Shown here piece by piece: positions 11,993 through 29,243 of a stretch of DNA of 64,000 nt. The stretch lies in contig CM053243.1 of NCBI GenBank assembly GCA_028583405.1, positions 23,772,867 through 23,836,866 on the forward strand. The letters run 5' to 3'. Position numbers and translations under genes: made by a program. The number at the start of each line of letters is the position of its first letter. Position 1 is the first letter of the stretch. The DNA comes from Pogonophryne albipinna. Taxonomy: Eukaryota; Chordata; Actinopteri; Perciformes; Artedidraconidae. The notes below the pieces were generated by a model. That model was given only the letters and a program-made list of their open reading frames with translations, made no database searches and was not told the origin of the DNA.

Positions 11993-14900
11993 TAAGTCGT
12001 TTTTTAGTTGAGCTGCTTTTCTATACTACTGCAATACAAATACAATACAGTGTAAACTCCTTCATTTATCTGACATCTAAAGTAACTAATATGTTTTAAG
12101 ATTAGGATTTGTTTATCATTTAAAAAATAGTATAACTGTGACATGGGAAATGTTGCTGCATTTTACTTATGATACTTTAATTTAGTTGACCATACTGTAC
12201 TTGTGCTTGCTGTACGTTTTACAATGCAATTTGTTATTGAAATGTATTATTGTATAATATTTTAATACTTAATTACTTAAGTAAAGGGATGAAAATACTT
12301 TTCATCAATGGCATTTCAGTTTTCCTCAATTTGGCACTTATTCACAAAATGTAGGCAATTGAAATTAATAACCATACAGGTTGGATAACTGTACTGTAAC
12401 ATAGAAATGACATAGAGAATAATTAGTTTAACAACAAAGTACACATTCCTGTAATGTCTGTGAGTGTTTTATCACATGTAGAGGGTGCCTGTCAATCACA
12501 ATAACAAGGCAGCGGCCGCGTTTTTTCATGATAGTTAATATGTAGAGTCTTGCAGCTATACACTATTGTTACATGAGCTCTGAACAAACACATTGCAACT
12601 TCCTGACCTGACACGCCATCAATTACCTAGCTGGAGTCAGTCCCAGGAGAGAGGCCATCAAGCAGAAACTCACGTCTGTTGGAGCCTGAAGGCAAAACAG
12701 GTCACATGGGCGCAGTTTACCAAGAAAACTGCAAACGTTTCAGGGTTTCTGGTAGGATTCTTACAACTAATATATCAACCGGGGATAATGCAATATTCAA
12801 ATGCCTGATGCAAGCAAACATTCGTATAAACTTTATCATTTGAGACACCTCTTTCGGTTTTAAAAGCTGACTTAATGGTAATATAATGTTCAATCAACAT
12901 TAAGATTAACTTATAGTCTTTAATTCAAATGGTGGACAGTAACTCGCTACACATACAGAGTATTTTACATGGTGGTATTTCTACCTTTACTAAATACATT
13001 TCCTAAATACTTATCCCCCACTGCATTTAACTTAACAACACATTTATTTTGATTGTTAAAAGAACGACATCTGAAACTTTCATTGGGTTTGATGAAATAA
13101 GCGCTTTCAGTTTAACTTTATTAAGCGCTTTCAGTCTAACTTTAGCAACAATGTGTTGGTGTTGGGATTCACCTCGTGAAGCCAAACCGATTACATCCTC
13201 AATGATAAAACATCACATGGTTATCAAGGAGGAACATTTTCCACTAAGATGTAGCTCTTCTACACTGAAAGTGGTCATTTCCCATAAGTAAAATGTTTTG
13301 ACTTCCAAATGTCTTCACATTTCCTTGAATCTGCATACCTTTTTTTGCCCCTGAGCTTACCTAAAGGAAGCAGTGTGGGCTTTTTCTCCCTCTGTGTGAG
13401 GCCGGGCCCCTAATGACAGTAGCAGAAGTTTCTCTGCATACTTTCACTGGTAGAATCATTAAAGGGACCAACACAAACCCCCCCAGGGCTCCTGGCCTAA
13501 CCTCTGTCTCCTCTCCGTCCTGAAAACATTTCATGGAGCTCAGTCTCTGTCCGAGCTATAAGGGTCTTCTGTTTAACATGAGTGGTCGTGGACAACTGAT
13601 ATATGGTGATGCCCTTTGTATTTCTGCTCCTCAGCTCTACAGAAATAGGTTTCAGGTCTATTTTTCAAATATCCTTACATGGCCATTTGTACATTGAAAG
13701 TAGTTAGTATAACACAATTTACACTCCTCATTCTGTTTAAAAATGCATTGTGAAGTCCCTGTAAAGTTAATATGAGGCATCAGCAGTCTGAGTTAGACAC
13801 ATAAAGTGATCTATCAAAATCTAGTATGAACCACTCTTTTTTTTTTACTATTTTCAAACCCAAAGAACATTAGCTTCCTCTTAACTTTGTCATATATTCT
13901 TTGTAAAGAATGGCAATTGGACTGTCTCCCACCCAAATAATGTCCACTAAGACAGCAAATAATGATTATTAAAGAATTGTCATCATTAACAAAGTAGAAG
14001 ATACAATCAGAGCGTTTTTGCTGAATTAGTTAGAACAATGACTAGATCAGCAAAATAGTGGTGGGACCATTTATTTTGTCAAATAATTGATTAGTCAACT
14101 AATAATTTAATACTTAAATAACTTCTTATAATTTGGGTTTTTAGGATAATGTCAAACTTGTATCATGTACTTACTGAGTGTCCTACATGTCAAAGTAACA
14201 CTGATACTGTGATTTAAACATAATTATTAGACTGACCCGCATTACTCACAATCAAAGCCTATAAAATATAATTGGTTGTGTCTGTATCACAATGGAGGAA
14301 ATGTTGTTGGAGATTAAAGATGGACACTTTGTGTCTGGGAAAGAGGTGCTTATTTAAAGTATGAGTAGATAAACCACAGAGGAAGTCTGCAACACAAACA
14401 GGTTGGGATTCTTTGACATCTGATGATTAAAATGTTACACTTTAAACGCTCTCTTTTACTAATGTTATGGTTGAACTGTGGAGTCTAAACATGTTCAGCT
14501 GAAGGCTGTAGGAATTATAATTATTACCAGTGATGCCTTTGCAAGACCATTTACAAAACATGAATTACTGTTTATATTCATATTTATGTGGTTCTAACAT
14601 TTAATTAATTAATACATTACAAGTCATTTTATGTTGTGGGTATAGGTAAATGCGTATGGACAGCTTGTTCTTCTTATACCAGCCTCTGACAGCAGATGTA
14701 AAAACAATTACCAGCAGTTCCTATCTACACATCCAGCTACTCCAGCAGCAGAGTGAACATCTGCACGATGTAAGATTATCATACCATTATCATCACCAAA
14801 CATGACCAAAGTGCAAACCTATTTCTACTTACACGATGGTAAAGATACTGCATGTTAACCTGGCAACAAGAGGAAGACGTGCTTTTCTGCTTAATCATCA

Positions 14901-16659
14901 TAGTGAGCACATGTAAATGTTTAAGCTTCTCTTGTTTTCTGGCCGGCTCCAGCTCAGTAAAGCATGAAGACATGCAGAATAAGGGGCTAGATTGGAAACA
15001 TGTGGGTCTGACCTGGAAGACGGATGATAAGTGCTCAATGAGGTCGTCCATTTTCCTCCTGTACCGTGGGTGAGAGATCTCTTGAGAAGCCATTTATAAA
15101 GCTCTGGAGGAGGAGGATATTTGACTTTGGAGAGGAAAAAGAGAAATTTCACTCTAAAAAACGTTCTCTTTTCACATTATTTTAACTCTGAATTTAATTT
15201 ACTCAAAATGTAAGAGTTAGTTTAGCAAATGTAATCTTAGCACATCATGTTTCCTTTTAAAATGTGTAGAGTGAAAACTGATCTGTAAAAGTCTTACAAA
15301 TCACACTGAGCCCACACAGCCACAGCTCTCTATTCTCTAGTCAAAAACAGAGAATACAACTGTTATAGACATAAGACTTAACAACAATGCAGGAAGAGAG
15401 ACTCTCTTGATCCAAGGCCAATGTCAGGAACATGGCAGGCAATTCAAAAGAGGCACATCCGGAAGGTGAGTAGGGAGAAAGGAAAAATGAAACAATAAAC
15501 CGACAAACGGAGAGACAGGGCAGGTAAACATACTGAAGGGTTGATTTTGGGGAATGCGCAGGTGTGCTGACAGGTAAAGATAATTTGACATAGGGTTTGA
15601 AATAGCTGAGTAGATAAAGGTCTTCTCAAATCCTAAATTGTGTTATTTCGTTACTTGTTTTTCTTTATTCCATTTTTATTACATGACCTGCTGTTGTATT
15701 TCCCCAGATATGTGCTTGACATTTGTGAACTAATGCACCATTTATTTCATCTTGTTTGAGTGTTATGTTCAAGCAGACTTAGAGAAATTATATATTTTAT
15801 ATCTGTTTTAAGGAGATTTAGGTCCTCAGTAGGAACAAGTGCCTGAGAGCAACAGACAGGCTAAGGAAGTAAGAACATATTGACAGACAAACTTGGTTTA
15901 GTGTTTTCATTGGATTTGTTTTCCATAACATGTCCATTTTCCTGTTGTCATGTTTGTGCACAAGTTGTAAGTCGTGTTAAGAACAAAATCCCCTTGAAAT
16001 ACCTTTGGCACGACTGTAAGGATACAATGCTGTGGAATAACTAAACAGGATACATCCAGATCATGAAGGAATGTTTTTCGGAGAGATAATCAGTTATTTT
16101 TGCTTTCGGTCCCACGATGAAAGACAGGAAACTCAACAGCTGGAAGAAATGCTCGACATCATTGATTTTCACGAGTCGTTTGAAACCTGGCTTGATTCAG
16201 CTGTTGCCTAACAGGAGGGGAGAAGATGTGTTGCACAAGAAGCTATTCCCAAATCAGATGACTCAGTCATAGAAAGATACGTTTATGTGAGATTCAGGCA
16301 GAAAGACAGGAAAAAAACAGTATAAAAGCTTTAAAAAATATAAAAAACCTGATATAAAAGTATTTGCAGGATCAATCTGTGCAGCTTACATCCATCCCAA
16401 TGTCCCTCTGTCCAGCTTACCTTAATGACTTAATTGATTAATTTAACCATTGATTTAGTTTAATGATTTGTTGTTAACCAAACGCAGTATCTGACATTTT
16501 CTGTTTTCTGTTCTACTCGGAAAAAGGGATGACTGCTTGGCTGCATCTCGTGCCCAAAAACTCCCCTGTTGCTGACTGTAGGAAGAAGATCAGGAAACGA
16601 ATGATGGCAAAACACATTCTCTCCAAAGCTGGATGATTGCTGATCTTTATGTTGTTTGT

Positions 16660-16830
16660 TGATATTAATAATGTCAGCTACATGTACACTAAGCACAGTT
16701 AGCATTACATTGTGGTTTATGTTTATCAGCAAGTGTTAGCATCCTATCATGCTAAAGACAGTAAACATTACACGAGCATGTAGGCATGCTGAGGGTAGCA
16801 TTTAGCCCAAAGCAGTAGCCTCGCTGTGGA
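16660..16830. repeat. possible relic of a teleost interspersed repeat (GTTAGCAT-rich)
   Basis: Contains several GTTAGCAT and GCATGCTGAG-type words typical of a widespread old fish repeat. A similar short relic is at about 41640-41720. No ends can be defined. Judged from memory of word content only. Confidence 0.3.
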
Positions 16831-17174
16831 CTCTTTATCCTGACACATGGAAATATAATGTATGGATGGCACCATATTTTCACATATGTTTTTTCCATTC
16901 AGTAAATGGTAGAGAATAAGGCGTCTGAAATCTACTGAAGAAGGCTAGACTGTGTGTACATATGAACATAATGTATCATATAGATTGTGTTAATTCAAGA
17001 TATATTTAATTATTGTAACATGTTAGCATCAAGTATGTTTTATGTTTTACTTTCGTGACAACTTAATGCCACTTCTCTGCCAGTTTCTCTGTTGAACAGG
17101 CAAATGGTCAAACATTTAATTAGCAGTTCTGAGCTCCTTGTCGATCGACGGTATCTGACAGACCAGTAAGAGAT

Positions 17175-17410
17175 GAGATGGATCTTTATTAATCCCTGTG
17201 GGGAAATTCAGGGAGATAGTGTGGGGAGAGAACAACATAAGCACAGGAGTCACAGAAATGATCATCATGATTGCATGAAAGCAGAATAACTATTCTCTGC
17301 AGGAACTCAGTTCTCAGTGGAAAACTGTTGCAGGTTGTAAAACAGAGGGAAAAAAGAGATCCAGCCAAGACTAACAGGAAGAAGCCGGTCTGAGCCAGAG
17401 CTTTGTACAT
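17175..17410. repeat. possible LINE 3'-end relic
   Basis: The stretch GGATCTTTATTAATCCC, TGTGGGGAAATTCAGGG and the following purine-rich text resemble the degenerate 3' part of a common fish non-LTR element. The open - strand frame across it is probably incidental. Confidence 0.35.
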
Positions 17411-19156
17411 AGGTAGAGCTATGACTGTCTGGAGTTAAATAATGCTCTTAAGTGTACTTGGACCATTGATCCCAATCAAACCCACTCACCAATTCCATGT
17501 TTCCATGTTTCAAAAACATCACAATGCTAAAAGATGTTATGCATCATATTTTTGCAAAGAAAAATAGATTAAATCACAAATCAGACACATAAACAGTTTT
17601 TAAAGGTGATTGAGAAAGAAACCTTTTTAAAAAAAAGAGAAACCCTTGTCAAAGAAGCACAATTGTCAGATATCTGACCTAACTCAAACAAAACTCGAAA
17701 TCTGCTGCAGCGAAAAAATTTGTTTAACTTCAGTTCCTATAAATATCAGAGCTCAATAACTTAAAAGGTGATTCAAAGTAATGATATAACATGAAAACGA
17801 CTTTAGTTGATGGACATATGATATAATAATACATTATTGATCACATGAAGCCAGTTTTTCATTACTGTATTGCATTATAAAAACATCACAACCGGACCTC
17901 ATCGGTGGAACACAGCAGAATCAGATGTCAGTATGCCACAAACGCTGCCAGCGACCTCAGGGGGAACAAGGTTGTGCAATCTCCTCCAATGAATGTTTTA
18001 ATGAAATGTCTCAGATCTCTTCCCCTCATCACACTTGTTACTTATCAAACCAGACACAGAGGACATCTGATATTCCCAGCAGGACAGGGATTATTATTCA
18101 CTCTCATAACACAAACAAGAACTCAATCTTAGGTGCTCCAGTTTCCCAAAGTAACTTGAAATGTTTTCCGATCTGGTTATAATTAAGTCTGGCGCTTGGC
18201 TTTCATCTGTGGAAGTGAGGACATTGTTCTCTGACGAAATGTCACACAATTTTCTGCTTTTAATCACTGCTTTGATAAATTGGTATTATAGGAGATTTTA
18301 GGCTATAATATTGTTATGATGATCTGCATGAACGTACACAACATATAGTGTTTCCTATAGTGTAACACAGTGCTAACCTCCGATGAGAAAACATCATGCA
18401 GAGTTAAAGTCTATCACGTCCTCTTTGAATCAACATATGTTTGCAATCTGACCAACAATCTTGGCTAATGGAAAGTGGGTGGTTTTAAATTCATACAAAT
18501 AAAAGTTTCTGAAAAAAGCCGTTCTATTTGGGAGTTTTATCATTGCATACATGTCATGTCTGTGATTTTATGAAAGGAAAAGCAATATGAGAAAACGTTT
18601 TCTTCAATCAAACCTAGTAACTCAAGTATGTTTGTATGTTTTTAATGTTTTTTCAATTGAATGTATATTTCCAATATCACAAATTACAACTTTGCTTCAC
18701 GATCTGTGCAGCGTATGAGGTGCTCTGTCCTCAGAGCCTGGCAGCAGATAAGGAAAAAGTGTCCCAAGATGGACAGATGTGCAATAGATGTTTATAGAAT
18801 AAGCAACCCAACATCTGCCTGTGTTTGACAACCTTTCAGTTGTCATTTCATTTCATTTCAGTCTTTATTTCGAACAGATTAAAAAATAACAAATAACAAA
18901 TGTGAAAAACAGAATACCGTATTGTTATAATACAGTATTTATCCACATTCATGATAATATTTGTATATTCAACAAAAAAACAAAAAAGGTTTTCATATTA
19001 ATAATAATAATAAATCATATGTGTCCGAAAGGGAGTAGGAGGAAGCAAATGCTTATTAATTCCCACCCCTTACTTGATCAGTGATTGTATTGATTGAAGT
19101 TATTCCTACATACATTTACATTTATACATACATATACAATCATTTCTCATCTTCAA

Positions 19157-22100
19157 TCACGTCTCTTCATTCTCATATTTTTCCAAAAAAGTGTTTCTGT
19201 ACATCCTTTTAAACTGAATTATGCTTGTGCTTTGTTTTAACTCCTGCTCCAAACCACTCCATAAAATCACCCCACAGATTGTTAAACTCATACTTCTCAG
19301 AGTTGTTCTGACCTTGAGTTGTTTAAAATGTAGATTTCCTCTCAAATTATACCCACCCTCTCTGTCTACGAACAATGTTTTTAATTTCCTAGGAAGTAGA
19401 TTATGTCTGGCTCTGTACATGATTTGTGCCGTTTTAAATGTAACCAGATCAATAAACTTCAATATGTGTGACTTCAAAAATAATACATTAGTGTGTTCAA
19501 GATATCCAATATTATTGATAACTCTTATAGCCCTTTTTTGTAATGTGCATAACGGCTGTAGGTTGGTTTTGTACGTGTTTCCCCAAATCTCCACACAGTA
19601 AATCAGATATGGCAATATTAGTGTGTTATATAGAGTATGCAATGAGTTGTAGTCCAGAATGTATCTGGCTTTTCCCAATATTGCGATAGTCTTAGCCAGT
19701 TTTGCTTTTACATGAGTGATATGAGGTTTCCAGCTGATTTTGTGGTCTAAAACCACACCAAGGAACTTAATTTCATATAATCTTTCTATGTGTATGTTAT
19801 CTAGTATTAATTGTATCTGTGGATTTGTTTTATGTTTTCCAAATAACATAATCTTTGTTTTGCTTATATTTAATGATAATTTGTTTGTGTCAAACCAATG
19901 TTTTACTTTAATAATTTCTGCTGTTATCACTTCCATTAGCTCTTTCAAATTGTCACCGGAACAAAAAATATTAGTGTCATCTGCAAATAAAATACATTTC
20001 AATATATTTGATACTCTGCAAATGTCGTTGATGTATATTATGAACAGCTTTGGACCCAACACGGACCCCTGAGGTACTCCACAAGTTATGTTCATGTATT
20101 CTGATTTATGTTCACCAATTTCAACAAATTGTTGTCTGTTGCTTAAATAATTTCTCACCCAGTTTAATCCCACCCCTCTGATGCCATACCGTTCCAGTTT
20201 TATCAGTAAAATGTTGTGATCTATGGTGTCAAATGCTTTTTGTAAGTCTATAAATATTCCCACTGCTTGTTTTTTATTGTCCATGCAGTTTGCTATTTCC
20301 TCACTTTATTCCATTAGTGCCATAGATGTTGATCTATCTTTCCTGAATCCATATTGACTGTCGTCCAAAAGCTGATGTGTTTCCATGAAATTGTCAAGTC
20401 TTTTTGTAAAAAGCTTTTCAAGGATCTTGGAAAACTGAGAGAGCAATGAAACAGGCCTGTAATTTGTGTAATGATGTTTATCCCCAGTTTTATATAATGG
20501 TATAACTTTTGCTATTTTCATTTTATTTGGGAATTTACCAGATTGAAAAGACAAGTTAAAGAGATGAGTCAATGGTTCTGCAATTTCTTCAATAATGTTT
20601 TTTACTATAATCATATCAATATTATTCCAATCGGTCGAGGATTTGCTTTTACATTTTCGCACAGTATCGATGATTTCTTTTTCTTCGACTGGTGTGAGGA
20701 AGAAAGAGCTATTGTTTTCATTCCAAAGGTCCGTATCTTCCCCTTTATTTGTTTCTACGGTTTTAATTTTTTCTGCCAGATCTGGCCCCACATTTACAAA
20801 GAATTCATTAAAACCATTAACCACATCTTCTGTATTATTAATAACATTATTTTTGTCCACAAAAAACTCAGGGTAACCAGAGCTTTTTGCTCCATTTCTA
20901 ATGACACTATTTAATACTTTCCATAAACCTTTCATATTATTCTTATTATTCTCTAATATTTTATTATAGTATTCTTTTTTACATATTCTCAGAATATGGG
21001 TTAATTTATTCTTATATCTTTTATATTTATTTTCTGCTTCTGAAGTTCTATATTGTATGAATTGTCTATATAGTGTGTTTTTCTTTTTGCAGGCATTTTT
21101 TAGGCCATTAGTGATCCATGCACTGTGAGTTTGTTTGTGTCTCTCTCTGCATTGTTTCACAGGACAGTTTTTGTCATAAAGTGCTTTAAAGATGTTTAGA
21201 AATTCATCATAGGCCTTGTCAATATCGTCTCTCTCATACTACCCTCCAATTCTGCTTTAGTAAATCATTCTTAAATGCAATTATGTTATCTTCAGTTCTC
21301 AATCTTTTTTATGTGAAAAGGCTGGCGACTTTCGGTTTCTTAGAACTGCAGTGATAGACAATAAAAACAGGTAAATGATCACTTATGTCACTATATAATA
21401 GTCCGCCTACTGTATTGTTTTCCATAATGTTTGTGAATATGTTGTCTATTAATGTAGCAGAATGAGAAGTGATTCTACTAGGTCTGGTAATTTTAGGATA
21501 CAAACCCATACTGTACAATGTATTGATGAAGTGTTCTGTCATTTGATGCTTGTTTGGATTCAACAGGTCAATATTGTAATCCCCACAGATAAACATAATT
21601 TTTTGTAATGATTTAGTAAACATGTTTTCTACCCTATCTGTAAATGTGTCAATACAGGAGCTCTGTATATACAACTCACAATAACATTTTTAGACTTTTC
21701 CATACAAATTTCTACTGTAACACATTCAAACAAATCGTCAACAGCTGTTGTCATGCTCTCCACCACCTTATAGTTCATTCCTTTATCCACATAGATTGCT
21801 ACACCCCCTCCATTCTTATTCCTTCTGTTTGTATAATTCAGTTCGTAGCCATCCATCTCAAAGTCCACACCTTTCTCAGTACTGATCCAGGTCTCTGATA
21901 TTGCTATGATGTTGAATGGGTTCTTAAACTGACTTAGATATTCTTTAATGTTGAGGAAGTTGGCATATAGGCTTCTGCTATTGAAGTGGATAATTGATAT
22001 GTTCTCTTCTGATTGACACGTTACATTGAATTGCTCTTCTGTGAAATAGTTGCAGCTGTTGTTGATATTGTTCAGTAAGTTGTTTACCGGATCAATGTCA

Positions 22101-22186
22101 TTTTCCATGTCCTGTGCTTTATGCTCTGTATATGCAAAAGTTTCAAGTCTTGATGGAGATATGTGTATATTATCTGGAATTGTCAT
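19157..22186 (-). pseudogene. LINE ORF2: AP endonuclease + reverse transcriptase, disrupted
   Basis: Three kinds of part are visible. The N-terminal AP-endonuclease (21629-22186, then 21309-21674 in another frame) has motifs HFNSRSL, AISETWI, NGGGVAIYV, GDYNIDLL and SDHLPV. A linker and first RT motifs follow (20306-21160, NYRPVSLLSQFSKILEKL, QYGFRKDRST). The RT core (19157-20284) has FIDLQKAFDTIDH, GVPQGSVLGP and the catalytic FADDTNIF. Breaks: a frameshift near 21660, a frameshift between 21160 and 21309, and an in-frame TAA at 20306-20308, seven codons before the next open segment. The catalytic motifs remain readable, so the copy is fairly young but cannot make a full protein. Confidence 0.88.
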
Positions 22187-22223
22187 GGTAGTGTTTTATT
22201 TTCGTTACCTTGTCTGATTTGTT

Positions 22224-22470
22224 TCATTGGTATTTTTCCAGTTCCTCCAGGTCCCTGATGATTAATACTTTGGCTTGTTCTGGTGATTCGTTAAGCTTGA
22301 TGAAGATTTTGCAGTTTGCAGTCCATGTTGATTGTATTTTTTGCTGTTTTCTCAGGAATCGGGCCTTTCTGGCGATCTCAGCATTTCTTTTAGTGAGGTG
22401 TTCATTCATATATACATCCGAGCCCTTAAGCCGTCTTCCCTGTTTCAGAAGTACTGTAGTTTGGCATGTA
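22224..22470 (-). pseudogene. LINE ORF1 C-terminal remnant
   Basis: The frame reads LLKQGRRLKGSDVYMNEHLT followed by a basic stretch and WTANCKIFIK. This is the C-terminal nucleic-acid-binding domain (Baculo_FP/ORF1p-like) seen in ORF1 of several LINE clades. It stops 38 bp before the ORF2 start and has no N-terminus because of the 5' truncation. Confidence 0.65.
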
Positions 22471-25400
22471 GAGGAACATTATAAACTCTGAGATGTGAGG
22501 AAGTGGCTTCATTCTTTGGCCTGTTTTCTCAACTCTTTCACATGATCGAGTTTCCAACTGTATATCAACAAGCCAAAAGAAAAACACTGAACCAAAAACA
22601 TGCAGTCATCTTTCATCATTTGTGCTCTTTCTGTTCATCATTCATTAGGCCACTTCTTATATTCAGTCTGGGATAATGTTAATAATGAATGTGTTTTCTT
22701 CTTCCCCCAAATCACTCTGAATTAGATGTTTTAAAGATCATTAAACAAATTCACCAATGTTTACATTACTGTCAGTGTGTATCAAGGATTGATCTATGTC
22801 CGTGCTGCAATATTAGAAAAATAATTCTATATGTTTTGCTTTTCATTTGAACAGCACATCATTTATTAAAAAGTATGTGACCTTCCTGTGTAGAGCCGAA
22901 CGCAAAAAAAAGCTTCCCCTTACATTCATTCAAACGAAGCAGGCAGGAAGTCCTGAGGCTGGAAAAAACATCAGGCCAAAATGCTCCAACACACACAAGC
23001 ACACACACAAACTCACACTTCACATATTCATTATCAAATGAGAATAAGTCATGATCACATATTTAATCTCTTTGTATACCTGCATTTACTTTGTTTTACT
23101 ACTTTGTATTCTTTCCTTTTTCCTTTGTATGCAGGTTGTAATCTGCAGCACACCTTCTGTGATTACATGTATAGGTTACAACAAATACATAATATCATTT
23201 CATATTTTTTCCAGAGTTCAAACTCTGGTTTGCATTGAGGGAGCGAATGGCACTGCTGCTCTCTAGTGGCGACCTTGTTTTGATCTCCAACCAAAAAACA
23301 TCTGTATGTGTTCAGGTATTAGTCAAACATGTAATGATGACATTTATATATTTACTTAGGAATTTGTCGGCTACCGTGATTGTTACTGCTAGTAAATGTA
23401 CAGATAAAACAATTCTGGCATTTTTTTTAGGTCACAGAGAAAGATGTACACCTTTTGAAAAGGTAAGTATTTTGAATACATACAATTTACAAACTTTCTG
23501 CATGTGAAGTACAACATATTTAATGGATTGTAAATTAAGTCTGACTTTGGTGTGACCAGATTGGGTTTTTTTCTTTAGTTTGAAATGTAACAAATGAACC
23601 ATCACAATATAAAAAATTATTTGATTACGTAACAGATAGATGCTTGGTGCTTTTATTTTTTGCAATGTAAAACAACAATGTTGTTCATGTTTCTTCAAGC
23701 GTTGAGATAAACAACTGACACTTTCTTTTCTGAGGAAAGTGTCTTTGTTATCCCTGAAACAACATTTCAAATTATTTTGGCCATAAGAGGTCACTGTTCT
23801 GCAGTAGATTTCCGCCTACACAATCACCCTGACACTTCTAAATGACAAACGAGAGTCCATACACATCCATCAGTCAAGCAAAAATAGAAATGTCTGCCAG
23901 CAGAGCTCAAATACAGAGCTGTGGAGAAACTAAAGGTTGCATTGAGTGAATCCACACAGCCAGCCAGCTGTTCAGTTACAGTCAGAGACCGGATTCACAT
24001 TAAAACATGATGGTTTTAAAGGTTAGCACCATGGCCACATTACTTTAAAGGTCAAAACTGGCATAACCTATGGGTGGAAATGTTTTAAGAGGAAGAAATG
24101 TCATCATTTCCTTAAACATTCAACATTTTACTCTGGCAGTTCATGGAATCAATCATCCCTTTCTAAAAATGGCTGAAACAATCATTGTGTGCAGACCAGT
24201 GAAATAAGAAGCAACAGAAACCAACTCTTGCAGGTGCAAACACATGTAGCTGTATGTATGTGAGAGAAAACGTAATCGTATGTGGGTGTTTCTCCAGGTG
24301 TTAACTCGCCATTCAGTCCTGGGTAATGGGTGTAATTAACTGGTCACTGCAGCATAAAGTCTTTACATACTATAAGTAATAGTCATGTTCGAGAAAATCA
24401 CCGGCTAATGGGCAATTCTCCACCCAGCAGGGACACTTAATGTCTCATCTTGCTTTTCCTGATTACCCAATTAAAGCTTATAAGGCAGATTTGTTTTTCC
24501 TCATTCTCTTCGGTTTTATCTTGACAGTATGAGGTCCTTTCAGCAGTAATATCCTACAGTGTTTACAACACGGGAACAAGAACAGAGAGGAGCACAATGA
24601 GCAAACCACATGCCAACAATAGGTACAATTAAGCTTTTTCTAAATTGATGTTGACAACAACTCAAGTAGCTATATATAAACATGTCTTTAACTTTTCGGG
24701 AGTCTGCATTTAGTTGGATTAAACAATTGTTAAGCAGTATTTGCTAATATTGACAGGAGATAAGTATTTTTGTTTTTGTTTTTAATTCATTCTGACTGCA
24801 GTATTTACTGCCAAAGTTAGTTGCAATGAAAGTCCCAAGATAATTCTTTAAAAAACCTAAATGTAAAATATGAACAAGAAATAAATTAAATGAACAACTG
24901 AACCTCGGTGCTGAGCCGGTACTGTACAGTGGGCTTTTAGAGTTTGTTTACTGAAAAAGACGTTATGGGAGCAGTGAGTGAAAAAAACAGTAAAGTTGCA
25001 GGTTGGACAGCCAAACAATGAGCTCAAACTCACTACACATCTCACTGAAAGCAAAAGAAGCTGCACACTGCTCACATTTTGAGAAAAGGAAATTCAATGT
25101 CAATGTTTTTAAAGAAACAGGTATTGTTCAAATGAAAACATATGCTTTGTTCTTACCATCACGCTCAAATGCAATTTCCAGCAATGTTATTTTGTACTTC
25201 CTGTACATTCCTGGTGTCAACTTACCTCTCAACAAGCATGCCACTCCCAAAGACTGTCTCACTCCAAACTCTGTCAACAGGAGTTTTTTAAGGCATGCTA
25301 CTAGAAGATAAAACTAAAACACAAGTCGTTTACTCGTTTATTGACCCTTGCCAATAGATAAAGTGTACAAGCTACACAGGCTGGATAGTCCTATGTTAGT

Positions 25401-26812
25401 GGCACAAACACAAAGATCTCTCAGAGTTCAAGCAGTCAGCTACAAATCGATTACTTTAATTGTATTTAAAACCCTGTGGAAAGTAAACATTGTACACTAC
25501 TACAAGTAACAACAATACATGTGGAATGTCTGAGGTGTTCAAGTGGTTAAGTGAAGAAGGGAATTCTTCAGAGGAAATAAATAAATGGAGAGTGAACAGT
25601 AAAGCCTTGCTGACAAAGTAAATGGAAAAATATATATCAGTGATATAGAAAGTACATCTGTGATAAAGCTCACATATAAAGGTGACAACAAAGCAGAAGA
25701 GTGTCTGAGGGAGCGGGGAAATCCCACATGTTGTTAGGACCAGTTGAGGAGTGAAGTGTGGCACCTGTCTGTCAGTGATAATGGATGAGCTGAGACCTAC
25801 AGGGCGGGGGGGGGGGGGGTTCTGCAGGAGGGCCAATGTGTTCGGGGTTCAGACTGGACGACGCACCTGTGCTTCTGAGAGGAGTGTGAGGAGAGGAGCA
25901 GCTGGCGTACCACGGTTCATGGTCAGGCGGGCAGAGGCTGTAATGATGAAGCTCTCCATGTCAGTTCGAGCATTTCATGGTTGACCAGATGGAGGTGGCA
26001 TTCTTATAAACAGTGAGGACAGGTGTACCGTCGCTGAAGAAGCTGTGGGTGCAAATTAAAGGGAAATCCGACATAAAGTGTTGCAAAAGGCTACAACAGA
26101 GCCTTCTGCAACACTGGCAGAAGACAGTCCAATTGTAATTTGCAAAAATTATATCTGTAAAAATGCATCCAGTAATGGTCCCCTCACTTTTGTGACATAT
26201 TGACGTCTTGTTTCATACTTTCAGTTGACAGAAAGTGTTTAAACCACTGGTTGTTAATACAATGTTTTTGTTTAGTTGTTTTAAATATTCTACAGCAATA
26301 CTACGGCACAAACATACAGAATTGTTTATTTTGTCGCTTTCTCTTCCCAATGTTTTTTTCAGCCAGGCACCGTATGATTACATTTGTTAGGGCAAGGTGG
26401 GTTTTGTGCTCCTTAATATGAAGCACAAGCACAGTACTGAACTATACTGAATCACATTTGAACATGGACCAATCAGTGGATTTTAGCATTGCTTCTCTTG
26501 CTGGTGACAGATATCGTCACTGTCAGCGGAGGTGTGCATTTGGTTAAAAGGTTACTGAAAAACAAGTTGTTTGTTTCATAAATGCAGCTGCTGAGCTATA
26601 TACTCTTAAGGCAGTGCAACTGACTGAAACTTATACTAAACTGAAGACATGGGATCAGCACCTACACTGGTGCTGGTATGAGCAGTGATGAACATACTGT
26701 GCGGTATATTTAAATGGTAATGACTCCGAGGCCACACCATTAGATTTATATCACGCGACCTGTGCCAGCATTGGCATTTGTTATTTTTGTCCTCTCATTT
26801 TGCTGGTTGTCC
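22471..26812. other. intergenic, no gene recognised
   Basis: AT-rich with short chance frames only. A run of about 16 G at 25804-25819 is the only marked low-complexity feature. Confidence 0.4.

Positions 26813-29243
<2,431 letters not shown>

Larger units (their letters stand above)
11993..18840. other. intergenic, no host gene recognised
   Basis: AT-rich, with only short chance frames. Minor local structure: a ~26-bp tandem duplication around 13098-13143 containing AAGCGCTTTCAGT. Possible old repeat relics at 16660-16830 and 17175-17410 are listed separately. Confidence 0.4.
18841..22470 (-). mobile_element. 5'-truncated, inactivated LINE retrotransposon (Jockey superfamily, L2/CR1-like)
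   Basis: On the - strand the element runs from the C-terminal part of ORF1 (about 22470) through the ORF2 endonuclease and reverse transcriptase, to a short tail of TGAAA repeats after AATAAAGAC at 18841-18870. A microsatellite-like tail rather than poly(A) fits the L2/CR1 group. The 5' end falls inside ORF1, the usual result of incomplete reverse transcription. ORF2 is broken by at least two frameshifts and one nonsense codon. Confidence 0.88.
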